From: Anseranas semipalmata
Lineage: Eukaryota; Chordata; Aves; Anseriformes; Anseranatidae
Reading direction: 5' to 3'
Length of the DNA stretch: 64,000 nucleotides
Assembly (NCBI GenBank): GCA_013399115.1
Contig: VXAA01004297.1
Coordinates: 311,892-375,891, forward strand
Shown here: one piece after another, positions 35,671 through 45,915 of the stretch
Numbering within the stretch: position 1 is the stretch's first letter
How the letters are laid out: each line of letters begins with the position of its first letter
Notes under the pieces: generated by a model
The model's database searches: none
The model's input: only the letters and a program-made list of their open reading frames with translations
Told to the model about the DNA's origin: nothing
Program-made: the position numbers and the translations under genes

Positions 35671-36950
35671 TGTGATGCAAGGTATCATATATTGTTTATA
35701 TTTGCACAGTCTAACAATCCTGACACTACTGTATATCCCACACTTTTAAAATCAACTTCATTCTCTCAAGATCAATATGTCACTATGATTTAAAGAGAAA
35801 GCACATGTAGGAAACACTTATATTTCTTTCACCTGAAGATTTCTTTGACACAGATTTCTTTGTAACTGACAACAGTTTCTGCAGTCACAGATAAAAATAC
35901 CATCAAAAAGTACAGTAGTTGAACTGTTGATTAGTTCCCTGTGGGTGTGATGTGCACATTAATACACTCTACTCTTGCACAAAGTTTCTTTTTACACAGA
36001 TGCAAATACTGAATTTGTCCCAGCAAAAAACGTCAAAGTAGCAAACATGGTGAATAACTGCAGTACTACGCAAGCTTTAGACTCCTTTTGAATACTCACA
36101 TACTACAAGAAATGTATTTTTGTAACATCAAACATAGGCTTTTTCTTCCCTATTAAATGAGCCTTAGCTACTTTCAAGAGACACACTAAAAAAGTAGAGA
36201 TCAGAAAACCTAATATAGTGTTCTGTATTAAGAACCTTGCCCCACAAGCTTTTATTATTACCTCAGAGTATGCAACACATGGAAACTCAAGTCTATATGA
36301 GGCTGATCTTGCTTGTCAGAAACTTAACCACAAAGGCTCTGCAAGCTCTACGGTTCTACCGTAGCACATACGCCTCCTATTATTAAGTGCAGAAATGTCA
36401 AATATAGGTTATACAAAATTCAGCCACTAAATACCTTAAAACTTTAAGAACTTCAAATGCAAACAATAAATAAAATAATATACTCTAGCACTCAATTTTT
36501 TGAAACACATATATGAAATGCATATAATTGCATATGCAGTTAAAAGTGAACATAAAGATATGAGTTAAAAGTTATGTTATCTTTGTTATTTAAGAAAGAA
36601 ATCAGCACCAACCTGATTTCAGTTTTCAGGTTTACTGAACAGAACAAAAATAAATATGGCAATAATTTGTGCACTGCAAGCCACTTTTCAATCATGCTGA
36701 CAGGGGATCTGGGACTAATAGAATGGATACATGAGATGGATAAATTTTGAATATGTTAACCCCAGATCACAACTTGGAAACAAATGTTGGAAAATGTAAT
36801 AGTTATACCACAAACATTTACACTGTAGTTCCAAAGAGGACTACATTTAATTTGAAGGGTTACACGAAGAAAGGTTTTTTAATTAAAATCTGCACAAAAT
36901 ATTCCCTTAAAACCATATCTAAAATAGCAAGCCCATTGGGAGCTACTTAC
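35671..36950. other. UBAC2 intron between GPR18 and the nearest UBAC2 exon
   Basis: AT-rich, with no recognised gene or repeat. On the - strand this begins the intron downstream of the 36951-37057 exon, which is the one holding both receptors. Confidence 0.5.
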
Positions 36951-37057
36951 AAACCAGAAGGCAAGCTGTTGATGGTGATGCCAAATATATACTGAGCAAT
37001 TTCTACAAGGAGAAGATCAAACAAAGCTGAGAGCATCCAAGCACCCAGTAAAAAGGA
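36951..37057 (-). CDS. UBAC2: UBAC2 internal exon (about residues 94-129)
   Basis: The reverse complement encodes SFLLGAWMLSALFDLLLVE, IAQYIFGITINSLPSG and two bases of the next codon. This matches the UBAC2 transmembrane region (human SFLLGSWVLSALFDFLL). It is 107 nt, entered in phase 0 and left after codon position 2. The acceptor CCAG|TCC and donor TT|GTAAGT are clean. UBAC2 is an ER multi-pass, rhomboid-like inactive protease with a C-terminal UBA domain that holds FAF2/UBXD8 in the ER. The following exons (remaining TM segments and UBA domain) were not found and probably lie below position 1. Confidence 0.95.
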
Positions 37058-37495
37058 CTGGAAAGAAAAAGTTTATTTTGAATTAATTCAACCGTTTAAA
37101 AATAAGAATTTAATATAGCTCTTAATAAAAAAGAAAACCACTATAGTAGTTCAATCAAGACAAATACAATCTTTAGCATAGCATAATTTCAGATCTAAAT
37201 GTTTAGGTACTGAAGAAGGAAAAATAGTTTATTACCAAAATTAAATTCTATGGGTCTGATAACTTTCAACTGATAGAGATGCAAACTTTACTTAGAATAA
37301 ACCACTGATTGCAAGATGTTATGATTATAAATTTTGACTTATGGAAACCCAATTCACTTTAAAACCCTTTAGCATATATTTCCATACAGAATATTAGTAT
37401 AAAAACTGCAATATTAATCCAAGACTACAAGATTCCAAGCAGTGCAGAAAACAATTTCTGTTAAAAAAAAAAACAAAAACAAAACTGGAACTTAC
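37058..37495 (-). other. UBAC2: UBAC2 intron
   Basis: A short 438-bp AT-rich intron between two clear UBAC2 exons. It starts GTAAGT and ends TTTCCAG on the - strand. Nothing else seen. Confidence 0.9.
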
Positions 37496-37615
37496 TGAAA
37501 ATTTTCTGCTGCCATATCTTCTTTCAAAAATTCTAAAGTTGTAAATGAGGAGACTGCTGCAGAACGTGTCTTTCAGATCGAGACATATTGCTCTCCCACA
37601 TACAAATCTCCAAAT
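37496..37615 (-). CDS. UBAC2: UBAC2 internal exon (about residues 54-93)
   Basis: The reverse complement encodes exactly 40 codons starting IWRFVCGRAICLDLKDTFCS and ending FRIFERRYGSRKFS, nearly identical to human UBAC2 (IWRLICGRIICLDLKDTFCS). Acceptor TCTAG|ATT and donor TTCA|GTAAGT; both boundaries are in phase 0. The cytosolic/lumenal loop sequence LDLKDTFCSSLLIYNFRIFE is characteristic of this rhomboid-like family. It joins in frame to the flanking exons. Confidence 0.96.
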
Positions 37616-37917
37616 CTAGAAGGTTAAAGATTGTCATGTTAAGTCTCTCTTTTCCCCTGACAAAAATTCATTAGAGAATTTGTGCTCAGAGTGAATATAA
37701 TACTGAAGTCACATAACAGAAACGCAGTACAGCATTCAAGTAGGAAAATAAGGGACTAGAATGTTATAGCAAGTTCAGGAAGTCTGTTTAAAAATAAAAC
37801 ATTTTCAAGGAAGAGGTCTATTTGCTAAAACAAATCTACAATTTAAATCAAATCAACTCCAATTTTCATGTCCTTAGTTCACATTTACAAATAAAAATGG
37901 AAATAACAACCCTACTA

Positions 37918-39124
37918 AATTGTAGAATTATAGAAAAAAATATTTTTGAAGTGACCTCCAGAGATCATCTATTCCAGTATACTGCTCTCAGTAGGTCTAA
38001 TCAGATCAACTTGCTTGAGGCCATGTCCAGTCAAGTCTTGAACATCTCCAAAGATAGAGGTTCCACAACCTCTCTTGGCAACCTTTTGTAGTACTTGTCC
38101 ATCTTCATAGTCAAGAAAAAATAAACCAAAGCCTTATATCCAGGCAGAATTTCCCGTGTTCCAACTTGTGTCCCTTAACCTCTTGCTCTACCGCAGCCCA
38201 CCTCCAAGTAGAGTCCAGCTCCAGCTTCTCTACGGCTTCTGATCAGGTACTTGTAGATGGCAATAAGGTGTCTCCTCTTTGCCTTCTTTTCTCAAGGCTG
38301 GGCACACGCAGTTCTCTCAGTCTCTCCTTGTATGTCACGTGCTCCAGCCCTCTGACCGTCTTGGTGGACCCACTCCAGTGGGCCCATATGTTTCTTGTAC
38401 TGAGGATCCCAGAACTGGGCACATCTGTAAGACCACATCTGGAATAGTGTGTCAGCTAGCAGGGAAGGGTCACTTGCCTGGTCCTGCTGGCCACACTCTC
38501 ACTAACACAGGCCAGGAGTGGTTGGCCTTCTTGGATGGGTAAGCATGCTGCTTGTTCCTGTTAAACTTGTTGTTAAAAGACCAAGATCCATAGGTCCTTC
38601 TCTGCAGAGCTGCTCCCCTGAGCACTTGCTCTCCAGCCTGCACTGTTGTTGCCTGGGGTTATTCTATCCCAGAAGCAGGACTTTCCACTTCATGAAGTTC
38701 CTGTCAGCCCATTTCTTCAGCTTGACAAGGTCTCTCTAAAGAGCAGCCCAACCTTTCAGCATATTGCCCAGTCCCCACAGTTGGGGTCACCCACTAACTT
38801 CCTGAGAGTGCACTCCATCCCATCATCCAGGTGGTAAATGAAGGCACTAAACAGTACTGGTTCCAGTATTGAACCCTGAGGGGCCCTCCCCTAATTACTA
38901 CCTGCCAGGCAGCCTTTCACCAATGACCACAACACCATTTAGAGTCCAGCCTGTTTTCCACCCACCTGTTCATCCAGTTATATCTCAACAATTTGCATTC
39001 AAGGACACAATGGAAGACAGGGTTAAAGGTCTTGCTAAAGTCCAGGTATGCAAAATCCATTGACTTCCCCCTGTCCACAGCACCACTTGCCCCATGGAAA
39101 AAAGCAATCATTTGGTCAGGCATT
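37918..39124 (-). mobile_element. CR1 LINE copy 1 of 3, antisense, 5'-truncated
   Basis: The 3' end on + reads AGAATTATAGAAAAAAATAT and then the CAGAGATCATCTATTCCAG region, running into the 3' UTR and the decayed ORF2 C-terminal and reverse-transcriptase region (for example FSKTFNPVFHCVLECKLL, the usual 'DFSKAFD' motif altered). It stops where the next CR1 3' tail begins (about 39127). Frames are broken throughout. Confidence 0.92.
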
Positions 39125-39126
39125 AT

Positions 39127-42100
39127 TTCATAGAAACAAAGAATGGTTGAGGTGGGAAAGGACCTCTGTACACCATCTAGTCCAACATACTTGCTCAAAA
39201 CAAAGTCAGCTAGAGCGGGATGTTAACTGACCATGTCCAGTCTGGTTTTGAATACCTCCAAGGATGGAGACTATGCAACTTCTCTGGGGAACCTGTTCCT
39301 CTGTTCTACCAGCATGGAATTTCTTGTATTTCAATTTGTGCCCCTTGCCTCTTGTTACTTTAATGGGCACCACTGAGAAGAATCTGGCTCCCTTATCTTG
39401 CCCCCCCTCCCATTAGGTATTAGGTACACACTGGAAAATCCACCCTATGCCTTCTCTTTTCCAGGCTGAATAATCCCAGCTCTCTCACCCTCTCCTTGTA
39501 TGTCAAATGCTCCAGCCTGCAACTGTACTAGTGGCCCTCTGTTGGACTCTTCCCACTATACCTAGTTCTATCTTGTATCACAAGCCCAAAACAAAGGGCA
39601 GTATGCCAGACATGGTCTTACCATGACTGAGTAGAAAGGAAGGATGGCCTCACTTGACCTCCTTGTGATGATCTTCCTAATGCAGCCCATGATGCTGTCA
39701 GCCTTTCTAGCTACAATACTGTATTGTTGTCTCATATTCATCTTGGTCTCCAATGAGACTCTCATGGACTTTTCTGTAAAACTGCTTTCCAGCTGGCCAG
39801 TCTGCAGCTTGTGCAGGTGCATGGGGTTATTCCTCTCCAGGGGGAGGACTATGCATTTGGCTTTGCTGAACTTCATGTGGTTCCTGTTGACCCTTTTCTC
39901 CAGCTTGCTGAGGATCCTCTGAAAGGCAGCAGAACCAACTAGTACCTCAACCAGTCACCCAGGTTTTGCATCATCCATGGGTTGTGAATGAAGACACTAA
40001 ACAGTACTGGCTCCAATACTGACCCCTGGAGTACACTACTAATGACTGACCTCCAGCTGGACTTTGTGCCACTGATCACAATCCTGTGAGCCCGGCAGTT
40101 CAGCCAGGTTTCAGTCCACTTCACTGCCCACTTATCTAATCCTCACTGCCCACTTATCTCATCTTCATCAGTTTGCCTGAGGATGTTATGGGAGACAGTG
40201 CCAAAAGCCTTACAAAGGTCAAGACAAACAGCATCCTCTTATTCACCAAGACAGTCATCTCTGTCATCATAGGAGGTTATCAGGTTGATCAAACAAGTTT
40301 TCCACTTCATAAATCTGTGCTGACTACTCCCAGTCACTTTCTTTTTCTTTATGTGTCTGAAAATCATTTCTAAGAGGATTTGTCTCATTTCCTTCCCAGG
40401 GAACTAGGTGAGGCTCACCAGCCTGTAGTTCCCCAATCTCTTTTCTTGCCTTTCCTAAAGATAGGAATAACATCTGCTTTCTTCCAGCCCTCAGGAACCT
40501 TCCTTGATCACAATTCAGAGATAATCCAGAGTAGCCTCACAATGACATGAGCCAACTTCCCCAAAACATATGGATGTATACCATCAGGTCCCATGGGTTT
40601 GTGTGTGTGCAATTAGTTTAAACGTTCCCTAGCCTGATCCTCCTCCACTGAGTTTAAGTCTTTGTTGCTCCAGACTTTCACACTGATCTCAGAGGCTTGG
40701 AATTGCTGAAAGCATAACTTACCAGTAAAGAACTGAGGCAACACGGTAACTGGTACTTTGGCCTTTTCCATATCTTCTATCTCCAGGTCCCCATTTCCAT
40801 GCAGCAGCAGGCCACATTTTCCTTAGTCTTCCTTCTGCTGATATTCCTGTAGAAACCCTTCTTGTTGTCCTCTATGTCCTTTGTCAGATTCAACTCCAGG
40901 TGGTCTTTGGCTTGCCTAATCCATCCCTGCATGCTCAGTGTCTCCCTATTCTTCCCAGGTCACCTGATCTGTTCCACCTCTTGCGTGCTTCCTTTTTATG
41001 TTTGGTTTTAGTCAGGAGCTACTTGTTCATCAATGCAGGCCTCCTCACACTTTTGCCTGAGTTCCTGCATAGTAGATAAGCCATTCTTGAGCTTGGAGGA
41101 CATGATTCTTGAAAACCAACCAGATCTGCTGGACCACTCTTCTTTCCAGAACTATACCCCATAGGAGTCTTCCAAGCAGATCCCTGAGTAGGCCAAAGTC
41201 TGCTTTCCTGAAGTACAAGGTTAGAGTCCTGCAATTTGCCTTTTCCCCTCCTCTCAGGACCCTGAATTCCACCATTTCATGGTCACTGCAACCAAGGCTG
41301 CACTTGATCTTCACATCCCCAACCAGATCTTCCTTGTTTTTAAGTATGAGATCCAGCCAAAACACGTCCCCTCATCACCCCCTTGAACATCTGTGCTAGG
41401 AAGTTGTCATCAATGCACTCCAGAAACCTCCTGGATTGCTTGTGTCCTGCTGTGTTGCCGTCCTAGGACATAGCAGGATAGTTAAAACCCTCCATGAGGG
41501 CCAGGGCCTGAAAACATGAGGCTTCCTCCAGCTGTCTGAAGAAGGCCTCATCTACTTCTTCATCATTAGGTGGTCCATAGCAAACACCACCAACAAAATT
41601 GCCTATGCTGGTCTGCCCTCTAATCCTGACCCATAAACTTTAAACTTCCTCATCATCTGTCTCAAGACAAAGCTCTGTGCAGTCCCACTGCTCTTTTACA
41701 TAAAGGGCAATTCCCCTCCTGGCCTTCCCTTCCTGAAGAGCCTATATCTGCCTGTTGCAGCACTCCTGTCATGTAAGCACCCACATCTCCATGACTCCAA
41801 TGAGACTGCAGCCTAGTAACGGCACATGACCTTTAATTACTCTTATTTGTTCCCTACACTGCACACATTAGCATACAGACAGTTCAGAGAGGCACTCAGC
41901 CATGTTGATTTCCCAGAAAAAGTATGAGAGCAGTCCACGTACTGCAGTCCTGTAGACAATTCCTTATTTACGTGTGTACACTTCGAGTAGTCCCCTTTCA
42001 GTCCTGTTTTGTTGATTACAAGATCCCTTCTGTTCACGCTACCCTATACCCTTTGCCGGCTAATCCAGTCCACTGCCTCCTCACTTGACTGCACGTTGTC

Positions 42101-42790
42101 ATCTCTATCCTACCTCATTCCTGTCTTAAAGTTCTCCTCACCAGGTTGGCCAGTTGTTTTTGCCCCAATTGGTCAGGTGAATCCCATCTCTTCCAAGTAG
42201 TTCTCAATCCTCAGAGACAGTCCCAAGGGCACAAAACCAAATCCCTTTTGCTGACACCAGCTGTACAATCGATTTTTGACCCACAGGATCTGTTCACTCT
42301 GCCTCAAGATCTTCCTCCTCATCAGCAGGATCAAGGAAAACACTACATTGACCTCCAGGTCCTTGGCCATTGTCCTCAGAGCCATATAGTCATGCTGAGT
42401 CTCATTGATATCCATATGGAAGAGCAGCAGAGGGTAGTAGTCTGAAGGCTTGACAACCCTCAATAGTCTTTTCACAATGTCCCAAATCTGAGCCCCTTGC
42501 AAGCAGCCCACCTCCCTACACAAGTCAGGACAGCAGGGCAGGGCCTCTCTTCCCAGCAATAGACAATCTTCTGCTGCTTTCACTTGCCACTTCCTCCTGG
42601 TGCTGTTGCATGATCAGGCTCTGCCAGCTTGGATGCTTCACTAGATGGACCTCTCAGCCCTTCAGCTCTTACAGGGGCACTGATTCTAATCTGTAGTTAT
42701 AAACTTGCAGGTGAAGTAAATTTGGAGCAACCATCCTCCTGGTGCAAGACATTACAAGCTTTCAATTTTTGCCATCTTGGGTGTCTCCAT
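39127..42790 (-). mobile_element. CR1 LINE copy 2 of 3, antisense, long with ORF1 and ORF2 remnants
   Basis: The 3' end on + starts TTCATAGAAACAAAGAATGG. Going upward, the - strand gives the ORF2 C-terminus (39568-39876; includes GCIRKIITRRSSEAILPFYS), reverse transcriptase motif remnant SSVLQGSVLEPVLFSVFI (39939-40124), the endonuclease end (41045-41365; SLGCSDHEMVEFRVLRGG) and ORF1 (42173-42583; KPSDYYPLLLFHMDINE), which belongs to the SGNH-esterase-like domain of CR1 ORF1. About 3.7 kb is retained, most of an element, but every ORF carries stops and frameshifts. The copy is dead. It lies inside a UBAC2 intron, same sense as the host gene. Confidence 0.93.
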
Positions 42791-42834
42791 TTGCCAACCA
42801 GGTAAGCACAGATTATCTGATCCTCCTTTGGAAC

Positions 42835-43860
42835 AGAATCATAGAATCATAGAATGTCCTGGGTTGAAAAGGACCTTAAAGATCATCTAGTTTCAACCCC
42901 CCTGCTCTGGGCAGGGTTGCCAACTACTAGAGCAGGCTGCCCAGCGCCACATCCAGTCTGGGTGTTCTGTCTTTTCAAGCTACAGGTCTAGGAGAAGACC
43001 TGGTCAATCTCTTTCTCATCACCTCTGATGCAGTGCAGTCTTTGGTAAATACATGCTGGCTGGTCCCAGTCACCTTTGTGTCCTGCATGTGTTTAGGAAT
43101 GGCTTCTAAAAATATTTGCTCCTTATCCTTCCCAGAGACCAAGGTAAGGCCAAATGTCCTGATGTTACCTGGATCCTCCTTCCTGAAGATGGGTGTTATG
43201 TTTGCCTTTCTCCAGTCATCAGGTACCTCCACCAATTGCCATGAACTTTCCAAGATGCTAGAGGAAGATCTTCCAATTACATTTCCAAATCCTCTCGCAC
43301 CCTCAGAGACACACCATCTGGTCCCATTAACTTGTGAGCATACAGGTTGGTTAAGTGATCCCTAACTCTTTTTCTCTGTGGTGGATACCACTTCATTCCC
43401 ACAGACTCTGCTAGGAGGCTTAGGGAACCTGGAGGCCTGCGGGCAAAACGTACTAGCAGAAACTAGTAAATACATCAGCCTGAATACTTCACCGAATACC
43501 CCAGCCTTGTGCACATCCCTCATCACTAAGTCCCCTGCCATAATGAGGACTGGGCCGACAGTCTCCTTAGGCCTTCCTTTTGCTGCAGACGTACGTATGG
43601 AAACCTTCTTTGTTGAGCTTCATCTTCCTTGCTAATTTCCAGCTCGGGTTTGGCTCTCCTAACTCTCTTTCCTAAGTCACAGCCTGCTAGGCATTCTCCA
43701 CTCTGTGAAAGTCTCTTCCTGAGCCTTCTGTTTCTCAAGGTCTTCAGGCCTCAGCCAATAGTTCTGCTTCTGACTTCCCTAGTATATCAAAGGACTGAAC
43801 AAGAAGAAAGAAGTGGGACCTCACAGTTCTAGTTGTCCCACGTCAAGATGCCCAGTGTTA
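42835..43860 (-). mobile_element. CR1 LINE copy 3 of 3, antisense, internally deleted or composite
   Basis: A fresh 3' tail on + (AATCATAGAATCATAGAATG) and about 135 bp of 3' UTR end near 42970. They are directly followed by reverse-transcriptase-region CR1 sequence (a 'GATGGGTGTTATGTTTGCCT' type segment, 43190-43210) that parallels 40440-40500 of copy 2. Either one CR1 with a ~1-kb internal deletion, or a short young copy inserted at an older one. Coding capacity is lost. Confidence 0.85.
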
Positions 43861-45787
43861 AAACCTAGCCAGCAGCCTGAGTACCACCTCTCCTAAATAC
43901 CAAACTGCCAGGGCTGTATCCTTCCAGCTGAACATTTCATGATACACTAACTGAAATGCCCTTTCATAGGCTATATAGGGCTTCTAAGTCTAATCGCTCT
44001 TTACTTCAGCTAGCCTAAAAAAATACATCAGTCTAAATCAATGAAGATCTTCATTTTACACACAGCTTCTTCACTGTTCTTGAGGATCCCCTTAATGGAG
44101 GTAAAGATCTTCTAATTTTCAACTGTACGTGTTTTGCCTTCCAAATCAAAAGCACTCTCAAACTGCACGCTTCACTTCCCATGCTCCGTACCAGCTTTAA
44201 CAAGTGTTAATATCAGATAAACAAAATGCTTGTTTGGCCACTGGAAAAAATCCATTCCATTAAACTCATACCTGTGGATGAATGTATTCTAAAACAAACT
44301 TTCTTATTTGAATATTAGTATCAGGTAGGAGTTTAATGATATTTTCTCCCTGATCTTGGAGATACACATATTAGACACAATTACACATTATGCAATTACA
44401 TATTAGATAGCTTACTATGACAATAAATTGAACAATAATTTCAAGAAAAAAAAACACCATAAATTCCCCAAAGCATCACAATAAAAATATCATAGCTCCT
44501 AGAGATACTCACAAATGTTTATGCTTAAGACACAATAAAGACATTTTCTTTGAATAAGACATAGCCACTAATGTGTTTCAGCAGCTTAGACAAACGGAAA
44601 GAGACGACTAAAGAGAAGTCTAAAGACAAACTTCAAAAAACAAGCTCCAAACCCACAAAATTTTGTTTTAAAAATTGAATAGTTTCTCAGACTTTCTCCT
44701 CTCTCTCCCCAGACATTTGGTTGTAACACTTTTAAAAGGCAGGCATTAATTTACGGAGTTGTAGTCTACACCATTACAATACAGCTCTTGTTCTTGACAA
44801 GAAAGATGATAGAGAGTGCAACAACATGGAGAATCGCTAGATAGGTCTTATAATTTTTTAAGGCTTATAGGCTACAGTCAGTGTTCTCAAAGACATTAAG
44901 CGTACTACATATTTTTTGGATCTGACTGTAAAACATTTGCAGAAATTTAATTACAAAAGCCTTCCTTCCCTGATGAACAATAGCATGCCATTTCAAAAAT
45001 AGAAAAAAAAAAAAAAAAAAACAACACACACAAAACTTATCTAGACTGTTCTACATGTATTATCTTGAAAACTACAATTGATATTAGAGGATTCCTTAAT
45101 TAAACTCTGAACAAAATCTTACAAGATGTAATACCTAAAAGATAAAATATCCCCATTTGAATTGGGAATAAGCTACAAACATCTAATAAGGTAGTTAACC
45201 AAGTCAGCAGATTACTGTGGAGTGTGACAAATTCTCTCACTTGGAATTCTCGAATGAGAAGCAGCAGTTCTCTTCAACAAGAAAATTTTAGTTTCCCATA
45301 ACTCACTGTAGCAGAAGTTACAGTGTGAAAGTTATGGCTTGTGATGTTAAAATAAACAGTATATTATCAAGAGTAGCTGATCACGATAGTCCTCTCCAGC
45401 CTCAAAAACTAACCACAAGAAGATATTGACATTCATATCAAAATACTTATATTACTACACAGGTTAATTCACACTTCATTCACAGCAAGCTTCCCAACTG
45501 CCAGTGGCTGGAAGGAGAGATGACACAAAAACAATCATTTCCCAGACAAAAGAAAGAAGTGAAAGGCTATGTTGGTAGTTTCAGATCAGTTTTTCTCACT
45601 TCAGCCAAAAAGTAGGTAATGGCCTGTTACACACAGTGGCCTACTGGGGTGACATATTAAAAGCTAAGAACAAGCTGGTATACAGCAGTAAACAAAGGTA
45701 AAGAACCAGAGGAGAAATAAACTGGAAAAAATGCACAGAAGAGGGTATTTTGCAGTCTCATTCCACACAAAATTAACTGACCCTTAC

Positions 45788-45915
45788 CTGAAAATCCTCT
45801 TTTATAGCTTGTAGGTTATATGCAAAGAACTTCTGATAATGTTGGAAAAGCAGAGTCAATAGAATCGAGATGGCACTTGGGACTAACAACAGACTCTTTG
45901 ACAAAGGTGCTTTAT
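45788..45915 (-). CDS. UBAC2: UBAC2 internal exon (exon 2; about residues 11-53)
   Basis: The reverse complement has two bases (AT) completing a Tyr codon, then KAPLSKSLLLVPSAISILL and TLLFQHYQKFFAYNLQAIKEDFQ (written in two parts), closely matching human UBAC2 (KAPLSKSLLLVPSALSLLL). It contains the first transmembrane helix. Acceptor TTTAAG|AT, donor TTTCAG|GTAAGG, 128 nt. The acceptor AAG is less usual than CAG but the homology leaves no doubt. The preceding exon should carry the ATG and about 10 codons. Confidence 0.95.

Larger units (their letters stand above)
37616..45787 (-). other. UBAC2: UBAC2 intron loaded with CR1 copies
   Basis: This 8.2-kb intron separates the 45788-45915 and 37496-37615 exons. 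37918-43860 is almost entirely antisense CR1 (entered separately), that is, CR1 in the same direction as UBAC2 transcription. 43861-45787 is AT-rich with an A-run at 45002-45020 and no recognised gene. Confidence 0.85.

Noticed and set aside
1..36950. Remaining UBAC2 exons (rest of TM domain and UBA domain)
   Set aside because: I looked on the - strand for the expected motifs (such as the segment after LPSGF) and could not find them. They are presumed to be outside the window; a missed short exon is possible.
42173..42583. 136-codon ORF that could be taken for a host gene
   Set aside because: It matches CR1 ORF1 (SGNH-esterase-like region) and lies inside a long CR1 copy with broken flanking frames.
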